From the NCBI RefSeq assembly GCF_001278945.1, contig NZ_LGRV01000003.1:2232001-2296000 (forward strand): DNA of 64,000 nt, read 5' to 3'. The notes under the pieces are model-generated. The model saw only the letters and a program-made list of their open reading frames with translations. It did not search any database and was not told the DNA's origin. Position numbers and translations under genes: made by a program. Shown one piece after another: positions 25,109 through 33,176 of the stretch. The stretch's first letter is position 1. Each line of letters starts with the position of its first letter. Source of the stretch: Lysinibacillus contaminans (GTDB lineage: Bacteria; Bacillota; Bacilli; Bacillales_A; Planococcaceae).

Positions 25109-26776
25109 TTAATACTCCATAATGATAGGGATAATCATTGGGCGGCGCTTTGTTTTTTGGAATAGATACGTATTTAATGTATCACGAATTTCTTGTTTAA
25201 TGTTTGTCCATTCAAACGTGTCTTTACCCACGTACTTTTCAATAACTGTTCTTGCAATTTCAGACGCCTCTGTCATTAACGCTTCTGATTCACGTACATA
25301 TACAAAGCCACGAGATAAAATTTCTGGACCTGATGCAATTTTCTTTTGTGCACGATTTAACGTTACAACGACAATGAAAATACCATCTTGGGATAGTAGT
25401 TTACGGTCACGGAGAACGATATTACCAACATCGCCAACTCCAATACCATCGATTAGAACGTTACCAGCTTGAACGCGACCACTCATACGCATTTTGCCGT
25501 TTTTGTATTCGACAATATCACCTTTATCTGCGATGAAAATTTGCGACTTTTGCATACCTAGCTGCTGAGCAAGCTTCGAATGTGCAATCAGCATACGGTA
25601 TTCACCTTGTACAGGGATAAAGTATTTTGGTTGCATTAAGTTCAACATTAATTTTAAATCTTCTTGACTACCATGCCCTGAAACGTGAACATTCTTGCTT
25701 GAAGTTAAAATTTCAGCCCCTGCTTTTGCCAATTGGTTCATCGTATTTGCCATTTGCACTTCCATTGCTGGCGATGGTGTAAATGTAATCAGCACTGTAT
25801 CGTCTTTTTTCACTTTAATATCACGATGATGCTTACGCACGATTTTTTCTAGCGCATCAAGTGGTTCGCCTTTGTTACCTGTTGCGATAATAATAATTTC
25901 ATCATCTTGATATTTTTGCATATCTGAGATTGGAATAATCGTATCTTCGCCCACTGTTAAATAGCCTAATTGCACACCTAAATCGACTGCTTTTTCTAAA
26001 GGCTTCCCAACAATCGCCACTTTACGGAAAGAGTTTTGTGCCTGTGTAAACACTTGTTGAATACGTATAAAGTTCGATGCATAAACCGCAACTAGAATAC
26101 GTCCTGGAGAAGAATGGAATGTTTTTGATAATTGTTCTTCAATGACAAATTCAGATGTTGTATAGCCTGGACGTTCTGCTTCACATGACTCAGAAAGTAA
26201 AATAAACACGCCTTCTTCACCTAATTGTGCCATTTTCGCTAGATCCGGCTTAAATTTACCTGTAGCTGATTGATCGAATTTGAATTCGCCAGTATGCACA
26301 ATCGCTCCTTCAGATGTATGGAACACTACTCCTAATGCGTCGGGAATACTATGTGTTGTATGGAAGAATGTCACATACGTCGAGTTGAAATTCATACGGC
26401 TTCGATTTGTTACTTCAAAGAATTTCACCTGATGTGGTGCAGGCAATTCTTTTAAATGTTCTTTTGCAAGCGCAATTGTTAACTTAGATCCGTAAACTGG
26501 CGCTTTTATTTTTTGTAAAACATACGCAATTGAACCAATTGCATCTTCATGACCGTGTGTTAAGAAAATCCCTTTCACACGCTCTTTATTTTCCTCTAAA
26601 TACGTAATATCAGGAATCACGATATCAATTCCAAGCATTTCGTCTTCTGGGAACATTAAACCACTATCTACAACGAATAGCTCTTCATCAATTTCTACTA
26701 CGTACATTGCTTTACCGATTTCGCCCACACCACCAAGTGGAATGATACGAATCAATTCATTTTTCTTTTTTGTCAA
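25109..26776 (-). CDS. rnjB: Ribonuclease J2
   Basis: A 555-residue metallo-beta-lactamase/beta-CASP ribonuclease that forms a complex with RNase J1 in mRNA decay and processing. The metal-binding motif reads HGHEDAIG (His74, His76, Asp78, with Ala79 where RNase J1 has His), the change typical of J2 paralogues with weak activity of their own. HTGEFKFDQ, the beta-CASP motif CEAERPGYT and HVSGHGSQEDL are present. The position downstream of dapA and upstream of spoIIIE is that of B. subtilis rnjB (ymfA). The start is TTG 26776 with AGGAGG 7 nt upstream. Copy 2 of the structured repeat ends 18 bp before the start codon, so it is part of this gene's leader. Confidence 0.95.
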   Translation of the reverse strand: MTKKKNELIRIIPLGGVGEIGKAMYVVEIDEELFVVDSGLMFPEDEMLGIDIVIPDITYLEENKERVKGIFLTHGHEDAIGSIAYVLQKIKAPVYGSKLTIALAKEHLKELPAPHQVKFFEVTNRSRMNFNSTYVTFFHTTHSIPDALGVVFHTSEGAIVHTGEFKFDQSATGKFKPDLAKMAQLGEEGVFILLSESCEAERPGYTTSEFVIEEQLSKTFHSSPGRILVAVYASNFIRIQQVFTQAQNSFRKVAIVGKPLEKAVDLGVQLGYLTVGEDTIIPISDMQKYQDDEIIIIATGNKGEPLDALEKIVRKHHRDIKVKKDDTVLITFTPSPAMEVQMANTMNQLAKAGAEILTSSKNVHVSGHGSQEDLKLMLNLMQPKYFIPVQGEYRMLIAHSKLAQQLGMQKSQIFIADKGDIVEYKNGKMRMSGRVQAGNVLIDGIGVGDVGNIVLRDRKLLSQDGIFIVVVTLNRAQKKIASGPEILSRGFVYVRESEALMTEASEIARTVIEKYVGKDTFEWTNIKQEIRDTLNTYLFQKTKRRPMIIPIIMEY

Positions 26777-26794
26777 TTTATTTCCTCCTAATAA

Positions 26795-26977
26795 AATTCG
26801 CCTTGGCGAATTTAGTCCGGATTTTGAATCGTACTAGGCCTGCATAATGCAGGACAGTTAGCTGTTGTCGCATGTATGCGACGTACTTAAGCTAACACCC
26901 TTTTCAACCTTTCAAAATCTGTGACATTCGCCGGAGGCTCGACTTTATTCAGCCGACGCCTTTACGTCCACTGAATA
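26795..26977. repeat. Structured dispersed repeat, copy 2, with an extra branched insert (leader of rnjB)
   Basis: The longest copy, about 183 bp. Plus-strand blocks: ATTCGCCTTGGCGAAT (itself palindromic), an outer stem CGGATTTTGA/TCAAAATCTG (26818-26827 with 26912-26921, one G-U), a CCTGCA/TGCAGG hairpin, and an extra arm GTTAGCT/AGCTAAC (26857-26863 with 26890-26896) enclosing GTCGCAT/ATGCGAC (26867-26873 with 26876-26882). Then come GTGACATTCGCCGGAGGC and a distal TATTCAG/CTGAATA stem. All parts are nested inverted repeats. No open reading frame is involved. Confidence 0.85.
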
Positions 26978-27450
26978 GAAAGTTTTTTTTGTTATGCATA
27001 TCATCCTCTACTTACAAATAGGGGATTTATGTATCTGCCGCTTTGCTTTCGATACAAAAATCTGCTGAATAAAGTTGAATATCCCGAACAGCAACCACTT
27101 ATTTTTCATTATACGGTTTGCAGAGCTTTTGCACAAATTAAAAATATAGGTTTCGTGTTAGAAACATGTATTTTATTTCTTTCGTTACTATTTTGTTGTA
27201 GATTTCATGAACAAATGTGCTAATCCGCTTGTTCACATCCGATTGGCAAAAACGACACATCCATGTGGCTTTTCAAAATAACTCACATCGTGTAATCCAC
27301 AGTTACTTGCGAGCCCGAAACGGAAAAATAAAAGTTACACCACTTTCGCCCCTGAGAACTGACAGCGACCTTTAGGATGTTACGCTTTGTCCTAGATTAA
27401 AACAGCGCCTTTGGATATCCAAAGCAACAAAATCTATAATTTCCTAAACA
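26978..27450. other. 473 bp between dapA and rnjB without a recognisable gene
   Basis: In B. subtilis dapA and rnjB are close together; here the gap is over 700 bp, one quarter of it the structured repeat. The rest holds several short frames (the longest at 27029-27223 on the plus strand) with no ribosome site and no recognisable product. The rnjB promoter must lie here or upstream of dapA, but I see no strong -35/-10 pair. Confidence 0.5.
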
Positions 27451-27482
27451 TAAAAAATCGGAGTTGATTTTTATCAACTCCG
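27451..27482 (-). terminator. Terminator of dapA
   Basis: Perfect 10-bp stem CGGAGTTGAT/ATCAACTCCG (27459-27468 with 27473-27482), a 4-nt loop and six T on the minus strand, just after the dapA stop. Confidence 0.9.
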
Positions 27483-27490
27483 GCTCATCT

Positions 27491-28390
27491 TTATCTATAG
27501 TTTTTCGCTTTTTCTTGGTACGTATCCCAAACCTGGTCGAAGTTTGCTTTTTCTTCATCTGTCATTTCTACCATTGGAAGTCGTACATTTAAAGTGTCAA
27601 AGCCTAGCTTTGTCATCGCGTATTTCACTGGCGATGGATTAGGCTGTGCAAACAGCGCGCGCACAAGTGGTAATAACGCACGATGAATTTTTGCTGCTAG
27701 CTCATGATTCCCTTCATTAAACGCTTTTATCATTAACTGCATATCATTCCCAACAACGTGTGAAGCTACTGAAATAATACCAGCACCCCCAATTGCAAGT
27801 AGTGGTAATGTTAAACCGTCATCCCCACTATACACCAAGAAATCATCCGCAGCGTCAACATTTTCAATAATATCGCCCATTTGATCTAAATTACCGCTTG
27901 CTTCTTTAATCCATGTGATATTTGGGATTTTACTTAATGCAACAGATGTTTCATATGCAACGTTAATGCCCGTACGTCCTGGTACATTGTACAGCATGAC
28001 AGGAAGCCTTGTTTCTTTCGCAATTTTTTCAAAGTGAGCATAAATCCCACGTTGGTTTGGCTTATTGTAATACGGGGCTACAAGCATAATGCCATCAGCG
28101 CCGTTTTCTTCTGCTTTATGTGTCATGGCAATCGAATAAGCTGTTTCGTTATCACCTGTTCCAGCAATTACAGGTACACGCCCTGCCGCTTTTTCTACTG
28201 TGAAACGAACAACCTCAATTTTCTCTTCTGTTGTCATCGTTGGATTTTCAGATGTTGTACCACAAGCAACGATACAGTCCGTACCGTTATTAATTAAGTG
28301 ATTAATAATACGTTCAAGTTCTGGATAGTTAATTGTACCATCTTCTTTGAACGGCGTAATCATAGCCGTTCCAATTCGTCCTATATTCAT
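27491..28390 (-). CDS. dapA: 4-hydroxy-tetrahydrodipicolinate synthase
   Basis: A 299-residue aldolase-type enzyme that condenses pyruvate with aspartate semialdehyde, feeding both lysine/diaminopimelate synthesis and spore dipicolinate. The Schiff-base lysine is Lys162 (WIKEASGN), with Tyr134 in YNVPGRTG and the GTTSE motif at residues 44-48. The gene lies downstream of asd, which makes its substrate, and of dpaA-dpaB, which use its product. B. subtilis has the aspartokinase gene dapG between asd and dapA; it is missing here (gap of 15 bp). ATG 28390 is preceded by AGGGGTG. A strong terminator follows. Confidence 0.97.
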   Translation of the reverse strand: MNIGRIGTAMITPFKEDGTINYPELERIINHLINNGTDCIVACGTTSENPTMTTEEKIEVVRFTVEKAAGRVPVIAGTGDNETAYSIAMTHKAEENGADGIMLVAPYYNKPNQRGIYAHFEKIAKETRLPVMLYNVPGRTGINVAYETSVALSKIPNITWIKEASGNLDQMGDIIENVDAADDFLVYSGDDGLTLPLLAIGGAGIISVASHVVGNDMQLMIKAFNEGNHELAAKIHRALLPLVRALFAQPNPSPVKYAMTKLGFDTLNVRLPMVEMTDEEKANFDQVWDTYQEKAKNYR

Positions 28391-28405
28391 ATCCTAACAC
28401 CCCTC

Positions 28406-29443
28406 TTATAGTAAGTTATCCTCAAGCATTGCTTCTGCAATTTGAATAGAATTTAACGCGGCACCTTTTAATAAATTGTCAGATACGATCCATAGATGGA
28501 AGCCCTTTTTATTGTCTAAATCTTGTCGAATACGGCCTACAAAAGTAGCATCTTCCCCTTCAGCGTAAATTGGCATTGGGTATGTTTGTGTAGAGATATC
28601 ATCTTCTAATACAATGCCAGGTGCATTGCGTAATACTTCAAAGATTTCTTGCACTGACGCTTCGTTCTCTAGTTCAATATAAACAGATTCAGAGTGTCCT
28701 GAAACGACTGGTACACGTACACAAGTTGCTGCTACTGAAAGTTCAGGTGCGTGCATGATTTTTTTCGTTTCATTAATCATTTTCATTTCTTCGTATGTAA
28801 AGCCATTGTCTGTAAATTTATCGATTTGTGGAATGACATTACGAGCGATTGGATAGTGACGTTTGTCGCCACCAGAAGGTAGAATATTGGCTTCTACGTT
28901 TTTACCCGCATCCCAGTTTTCACTTTGTGCCTTTAATTCTTCAATCGCAGAAATACCTGCTCCTGAAACAGCTTGATATGTGGATACTATTACTTTTGTT
29001 AAACCAAATGCTGCACGGATTGGCTCAAGTGCAGCAACCATTTGGATTGTTGAACAGTTAGGATTTGCAATAATTCCTTTATGTTTTGCAAGATCTTCAC
29101 GGTTTACTTCAGGTACAACAAGTGGTACTGTCGGATCCATACGGAAATGGCTCGTATTATCAATTACTACTGCTCCACGTTTTGCTGCTTCAGGTGCAAG
29201 TAATGCTGATACTGAACCACCCGCTGAGAATAATGCGATATTTACACCCTCAAATGCCTCTGGTGTAGCTTCTTCAATTGTATATGTCTTGCCATTAAAT
29301 TCGATTGGCTTACCTGCTGAACGTGCAGAAGCTAAAAACTTAATCTCTCCGATAGGAAATTTACGTTTTATTAATTGCTCCATCATTTTTGAACCTACTG
29401 CGCCTGTTGCCCCTACAACCGCAACTGTTAACTGCTTTGTCAT
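28406..29443 (-). CDS. asd: Aspartate-semialdehyde dehydrogenase
   Basis: A 345-residue NADP-dependent enzyme that reduces aspartyl phosphate to aspartate semialdehyde for lysine, threonine, methionine and dipicolinate. The N-terminal nucleotide-binding motif is VVGATGAVG (residues 9-17), the active-site cysteine is Cys130 in NPNCSTIQ, and the later [10 protein letters not shown] carries the conserved general-base histidine. ATG 29443 has AGGGAGAGATGACAG upstream. It lies between dpaB and dapA in the sporulation/lysine cluster. A weak promoter with a good extended -10 element lies just upstream, so it may be expressed in vegetative cells independently of dpaA-dpaB. Confidence 0.97.
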   Translation of the reverse strand: MTKQLTVAVVGATGAVGSKMMEQLIKRKFPIGEIKFLASARSAGKPIEFNGKTYTIEEATPEAFEGVNIALFSAGGSVSALLAPEAAKRGAVVIDNTSHFRMDPTVPLVVPEVNREDLAKHKGIIANPNCSTIQMVAALEPIRAAFGLTKVIVSTYQAVSGAGISAIEELKAQSENWDAGKNVEANILPSGGDKRHYPIARNVIPQIDKFTDNGFTYEEMKMINETKKIMHAPELSVAATCVRVPVVSGHSESVYIELENEASVQEIFEVLRNAPGIVLEDDISTQTYPMPIYAEGEDATFVGRIRQDLDNKKGFHLWIVSDNLLKGAALNSIQIAEAMLEDNLL

Positions 29444-29483
29444 CTGTCATCTCTCCCTGAATACAAGTTCCATAATGTGTGCT

Positions 29484-29492
29484 ATTGTATCA
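29484..29492 (-). promoter_or_regulatory. Possible extended -10 promoter of asd
   Basis: Minus strand TGA-TACAAT (-10 at 29489-29484), about 40 bp before asd. No convincing -35 element is seen. It would allow vegetative expression of asd and dapA downstream of the sporulation genes. Confidence 0.35.
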
Positions 29493-29525
29493 CAAAAATA
29501 CTGAAAATTGTGTTCAATAGAGGAA

Positions 29526-30116
29526 TTATTTGAAATATTGTATCAACATAGGTTGTAATTGTTTTTTCTGCGTAATTGCTGCATGTACAGTCTCTACCAT
29601 TTGATTAAAATCAGAAATTAATGAGTTCGGTTTACCGTGCGGTGAATCTTGCCCAAACGGGATAAAATAAATGTTCTTTGCGTTGATGAGCTTCATAATA
29701 TTTGGACCATTTAAACCAAGTGCATCATTTGTAGATATGCCTAACACAACCGGTGAACCATTGCGCAAAGTCGCCTTCGCTGCCATTAATACCGGGCTAT
29801 CAGTTGCTGCATTAGCAAATTTACTAATGCTATTGCCTGTCATTGGTGCAATGACCATTGCATCTAATGGATTGGATGGCCCAAACGGCTCCGCTTCTTT
29901 AATGGAAGAAACGACCTTTTCACCTGTCAATTCTTCTATTTTCGCAATCCATTCCTCACCTGTCCCAAAACGTGTTGCTGCATGTAACACCGAGTGCGTA
30001 ATAATCGGTACAACAGTCGCACCCGCATCGATAAAATTCTGAATTTTTGGCACGACATCTTCATACGTACAGTGCGAAGCTGTTATACCTAAACCAATCC
30101 TTTTCCCCGTTAGCAA
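29526..30116 (-). CDS. dpaB: Dipicolinate synthase subunit B
   Basis: A 196-residue flavoprotein-like subunit (SpoVFB family) of dipicolinate synthase, which oxidises dihydrodipicolinate in the mother cell during sporulation. The flavin-type motif TGKRIGLGITASHCTYED opens the protein, and later PMTGNSISKFANA and STNDALG are typical. I place the start at TTG 30116: GAGGAGG lies 7 nt upstream, and the site overlaps the last codons of dpaA (7 bp gene overlap). A longer frame to 30143 would include the ribosome site. With dpaA directly upstream this forms the complete two-subunit enzyme. Confidence 0.93.
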   Translation of the reverse strand: MLTGKRIGLGITASHCTYEDVVPKIQNFIDAGATVVPIITHSVLHAATRFGTGEEWIAKIEELTGEKVVSSIKEAEPFGPSNPLDAMVIAPMTGNSISKFANAATDSPVLMAAKATLRNGSPVVLGISTNDALGLNGPNIMKLINAKNIYFIPFGQDSPHGKPNSLISDFNQMVETVHAAITQKKQLQPMLIQYFK

Positions 30117-30889
30117 TTTTCTTCCTCCTCTATTGCCTTGCACAAAATTGTAGCAGCATCATGCGCAAAGTATTTCCCAGGTAATGACGGCAATAGGACA
30201 TACGTCTGTAACTGTTCAGAGTCTATATCTAAACAGCCAGGTTCTGATGCTAAATCATACATGACAGCCGGTACGTCCTCTTGAAACGATTCTGTTACCC
30301 ATTTTGCAGGAATCGTATTAATGAAGATACTGTCATGAATGGACCATTTTCGATCATCTAAATTTGTCGCTTTATAGCCATAAGCTTTTGCTTCGCTCAC
30401 CTGTACAACCGAACGCGCAACAATATGCACATTAGCACCCATTTTCACGAGTAAAGAAGCGAGCATTTTGGCGGTACGGCCGAAGCCTGCGATTGTAAAG
30501 TTTTGTCCGTAAATACATTTTTGCTCGAGTCCGTAAAACGTGGCGATAAATCCCTCCGCTGTTAACCTCGCATTTTGCCAAATAAAAGTCTCTTGCTGCA
30601 AATAGCAATTTGTTTCATTTTTTTCAAGCAAATGCTTCCAATGCATTGTGAGGCGCCCTGTATAAAACTTCACTCTAGATGTCCCGTATAACTGCTCGAC
30701 TTCTATTTTTAACGGGATTATCGGTAAAATTATTTTATTCGGCTGGAATTCCAGCACGAGTTTATTTAATTCCTCATTCCATACAGTAGTTCTTTTATAG
30801 AATACTGTGCGTGAAGGACTTCGCAGCATTGTCGCTAATTCTTTGAGTCTAGAGTCTTCCCCTATGACAAGCCATTTCTCGTTTTCCAA
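30110..30889 (-). CDS. dpaA: Dipicolinate synthase subunit A (short form)
   Basis: A 259-residue dehydrogenase-like subunit (SpoVFA family) that works with DpaB to make dipicolinic acid, the spore-core chelator. The C-terminal Rossmann part has FTIAGFGRTAKMLASLL and VARS, followed by NTIPAKWV and PGKYFAHDAATI, the family's ending. The protein is some 35 residues shorter than the roughly 297-residue B. subtilis SpoVFA, mostly in the N-terminal half, which is also poorly conserved; no frameshift is seen and the frame is open throughout, so I take it as functional. TTG 30889 has GAGGTGAG upstream. It follows ymxH by 9 bp. Confidence 0.85.
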   Translation of the reverse strand: MENEKWLVIGEDSRLKELATMLRSPSRTVFYKRTTVWNEELNKLVLEFQPNKIILPIIPLKIEVEQLYGTSRVKFYTGRLTMHWKHLLEKNETNCYLQQETFIWQNARLTAEGFIATFYGLEQKCIYGQNFTIAGFGRTAKMLASLLVKMGANVHIVARSVVQVSEAKAYGYKATNLDDRKWSIHDSIFINTIPAKWVTESFQEDVPAVMYDLASEPGCLDIDSEQLQTYVLLPSLPGKYFAHDAATILCKAIEEEENC

Positions 30890-30898
30890 AAGCTCACC

Positions 30899-31162
30899 TC
30901 AATCTAAAAATTCTGACTGAACAGTAGTTGTTTTATTGAATAAAATTCGATCCTCACCTATTAAAATAATCTCATTCCATGGAATCATTTCAGTAACTTT
31001 TACTTTCTTTTTTTGGAATAGGTTTTTCTCTTTTGTCATCTCAAAACCATGTATCTTTCCAGTTTGCACGTCTAATAGACATTCCGTATGTGCCAGTATG
31101 CCGAAGTGTACGCCACCTTCTACTTGAATTAATTCTTTATCCACCATTTCTGACAGTAACAT
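30899..31162 (-). CDS. ymxH: YlmC/YmxH-family PRC-barrel sporulation protein
   Basis: An 87-residue protein with a PRC-barrel-like fold (LLSEMVDKELIQVEGGVHFG...DVQTGKIHGFEM, ending with IPWNEIILIGEDRILF). Members of this small family are widespread in endospore formers; a molecular role is not established. ATG 31162 has AGGAGGG 9 nt upstream. In B. subtilis the gene lies between mlpA and spoVFA; here it keeps its link to dpaA-dpaB-asd-dapA but is separated from mlpA by about 6 kb of inserted genes. Confidence 0.88.
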   Translation of the reverse strand: MLLSEMVDKELIQVEGGVHFGILAHTECLLDVQTGKIHGFEMTKEKNLFQKKKVKVTEMIPWNEIILIGEDRILFNKTTTVQSEFLD

Positions 31163-31247
31163 GCCTCATCTCCCTCCTTATGCCGTTACCCCAATATATG
31201 CCACCTTTTTGCAATTCGTGCCCAACTTTAGACCGACAAATTAGTTG

Positions 31248-31253
31248 TATAAT
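31248..31253 (+). promoter_or_regulatory. -10 element of the GntR/ABC operon
   Basis: A perfect TATAAT. The -35 region is poor (TTTAGA-like near 31227), which suggests regulated transcription. The start would fall at about 31260, the first base of the inverted repeat at 31261-31287. Confidence 0.55.
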
Positions 31254-31260
31254 AAGGAAA

Positions 31261-31287
31261 AACTGTATATAGTGTACATATACAGTT
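31261..31287. promoter_or_regulatory. Inverted-repeat operator at the start site of the GntR/ABC operon
   Basis: Perfect 10-bp arms AACTGTATAT (31261-31270) and ATATACAGTT (31278-31287) around a 7-nt spacer, placed exactly at the predicted transcription start and 26 bp before the regulator gene. This is the expected place for autorepression by a YtrA-type GntR protein. Confidence 0.7.
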
Positions 31288-31313
31288 GGAATGCGGGAGT
31301 TGAATACTTTAAA

Positions 31314-31691
31314 ATGCACATTCATTTAAGCAACGCGAGCGACAAACCTATATATGAACAAATAACTACACAGATAAAATTAGCGATTTTAGCAAATAAA
31401 CTGCTAGCTGGCGATACACTTCCTTCAATTCGTGCACTTGCAAAAGAATTGAAAATTAGCGTCATGACAACAAAGCGAGCATATGCCGATTTGGAGCGGG
31501 ACGGCTTTATTGAAACCGTTGCAGGAAAAGGAAGCTTTGTGACAGAGCGTAATCAGGATTTTTTACGCGAGGAATTATTACGCCAAATTGAAGAACATTT
31601 GCAAAAAGCCGTAAAAACAGGAAAAATAGCTGGGATTACAAAAGAAGAATTGCAGGAGTTATTATCATTACTATTAGAGGAGGATAACTAA
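31314..31691 (+). CDS. GntR-family (YtrA-type) transcriptional repressor
   Basis: A 126-residue short GntR regulator: an N-terminal winged helix-turn-helix (KPIYEQITTQIKLAILANK, then LPSIRALAKELKISVMTTKR) and only a short helical C-terminal tail for dimerisation, the YtrA subfamily layout. Such regulators sit first in ABC-transporter operons and repress them until a membrane-active compound or peptide is sensed; examples are YtrA in B. subtilis and PmtR in Staphylococcus. The start is ATG 31314; an upstream in-frame ATG at 31245 would lie before the predicted transcription start. The ribosome site is weak (GGGAG 14 nt away), which would keep repressor levels low. A perfect inverted repeat at 31261-31287 is its likely operator. 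Confidence 0.88.
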   Translation: MHIHLSNASDKPIYEQITTQIKLAILANKLLAGDTLPSIRALAKELKISVMTTKRAYADLERDGFIETVAGKGSFVTERNQDFLREELLRQIEEHLQKAVKTGKIAGITKEELQELLSLLLEEDN

Positions 31692-32540
31692 ATGAACGCC
31701 TTAGAAATTCATGATTTACATAAAAGTTTCGAGGGATTTGCACTTAAAAATGTTAGCTTTTCTTTGCCGCAAGGAACAGTAATGGGTTTTGTTGGGGAAA
31801 ACGGCGCAGGCAAATCGACGACCATAAAATGTGTGCTCAATTTACTAAAGAAGAAACACGGAGAAATCTTATTATTTGGAAAAGACCACATCGAGCACGA
31901 ACTTGAGATAAAAAGTGACATCGGTGTCGTCTTCGATGATTTGCATGTACCAGAAGTGTTAAATGCCACGCAGCTCGACAAATTTATGGCAAAGGTTTTT
32001 CCAAATTGGGATTCAGCGTACTACTTTGAACGTCTTACCCAATTTAAAGTGCCTTCAAAGAAAAAAGTAAAAGAACTTTCTCGCGGCATGAAAATGAAGC
32101 TTTCCATTGCTCTCGCGCTTTCACATCATCCAAAGCTACTCATTTTAGATGAACCTACAAGCGGGCTAGATCCAATTATTCGTGATGAAATTCTTGACCT
32201 ATTTTTAGAGTTTATGCAAGATAATACTCACAGCATCTTATTCTCTTCACATATTACAAGTGATTTAGAAAAGATTGCGGATTATATTACGTTTATCCAT
32301 AATGGGGGAATTTTATTTAGTCAAAGTAAGGATGTATTACTGCATGAATATGGAATTTTCAAAGGCACGATAGAAGAGGCATCAGCATTACCAGAGCATG
32401 CCATTGTCGGCCAACGTAACGGGGCTTTCGGAGTCGAAATACTCGTTCGCAAATATGAAGTGAGCGAAGCGTTCATTCTTGAAAAGCCTTCTATTGAAGA
32501 TGTTATGCTCTTTTATGTGAAAGGTGGGATTTTAACGTGA
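31692..32540 (+). CDS. ABC transporter ATP-binding protein (YtrB/PmtA-like)
   Basis: A 282-residue ATPase of the ABC-2 export type. Walker A is GENGAGKST (35-43), the signature is ELSRGMKMKLSIA (LSRGM in place of LSGGQ, common in this subgroup), and Walker B is LLILDEPTSGLDP, followed by a switch histidine in FSSHITSDLEKIAD. The C-terminal 70 residues form the usual extension. ATG 31692 directly follows the repressor stop codon, with GAGGAGG overlapping the end of that gene. The downstream permease gene overlaps by 4 bp. The substrate is unknown; by analogy with ytr and pmt operons it may export or protect against a membrane-active compound. Confidence 0.92.
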   Translation: MNALEIHDLHKSFEGFALKNVSFSLPQGTVMGFVGENGAGKSTTIKCVLNLLKKKHGEILLFGKDHIEHELEIKSDIGVVFDDLHVPEVLNATQLDKFMAKVFPNWDSAYYFERLTQFKVPSKKKVKELSRGMKMKLSIALALSHHPKLLILDEPTSGLDPIIRDEILDLFLEFMQDNTHSILFSSHITSDLEKIADYITFIHNGGILFSQSKDVLLHEYGIFKGTIEEASALPEHAIVGQRNGAFGVEILVRKYEVSEAFILEKPSIEDVMLFYVKGGILT

Positions 32541-33163
32541 CTGCCTTATTTGTAAAGGATTTAATGATCGCCCAACATAAACTAAAAAATCAGATTATTT
32601 TATTTTTATTCATTGTATTTATAGTGGGCTTTATACAGCAGGGGGCTTTACTTTTGCCTTTTATAGCATTGATGGCAATTATACATGTCATTGCCACACT
32701 CACCTATGACGAGCAGTGCAATTGGGACCAATTTGCAAATACGTTACCACTTACAAAAAATGCTATTGTGTGCAGTAAATATTTGCTCGGCATTACGCTC
32801 ATGCTTGGCGGCTTAACAATTACCATGCCCTTAGCATTTTTCATTACACATTTTTCTGATTTTGTCATTATAACCGATGTATATTTAACACTGCGTATAG
32901 TTGTTACGATTGGTTTTGGTTTCCTAGCAATAATGCTACCTATTTACATACAATTCGGCTCATTTTTCGGACGTTATATTATGCTTACTTTTTCCTTTTT
33001 AGCGTTGTTGTCGGGGGATTTTTTTGAGAATTATATCGGGGGGATTTTACTTCAGCTCATAGAGGTGAAATATTTCAGTTATGTCGCACTTATTATCGGG
33101 CTCATCCTTTTAATATTTTCTTATGTAATAGCGGTCATTATTTATAAACGAAAAGATTTTTAA
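32537..33163 (+). CDS. ABC-2 type permease subunit 1
   Basis: A 208-residue membrane protein with six predicted helices. After the first helices it carries TYDEQCNWDQFANTLPLT, the loop characteristic of the ABC-2 permease group found in YtrA/PmtR-regulated operons, followed by KNAIVCSKYLLG. It starts with GTG 32537, overlapping the end of the ATPase gene by 4 bp, which points to a stoichiometric complex. It should form a heterodimeric channel with the next gene product. No substrate can be read from the sequence. Confidence 0.87.
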   Translation: MTALFVKDLMIAQHKLKNQIILFLFIVFIVGFIQQGALLLPFIALMAIIHVIATLTYDEQCNWDQFANTLPLTKNAIVCSKYLLGITLMLGGLTITMPLAFFITHFSDFVIITDVYLTLRIVVTIGFGFLAIMLPIYIQFGSFFGRYIMLTFSFLALLSGDFFENYIGGILLQLIEVKYFSYVALIIGLILLIFSYVIAVIIYKRKDF

Positions 33164-33176
33164 GGGGGGATTTATG

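Noticed and set aside
27029..27223. 64-codon plus-strand frame between dapA and rnjB
   Set aside because: No ribosome site, composition like non-coding DNA, no family resemblance.
30110..30889. dpaA as a pseudogene because it is shorter than its B. subtilis counterpart
   Set aside because: The frame is uninterrupted, has a good ribosome site, keeps the nucleotide-binding motif and overlaps dpaB in the usual way.
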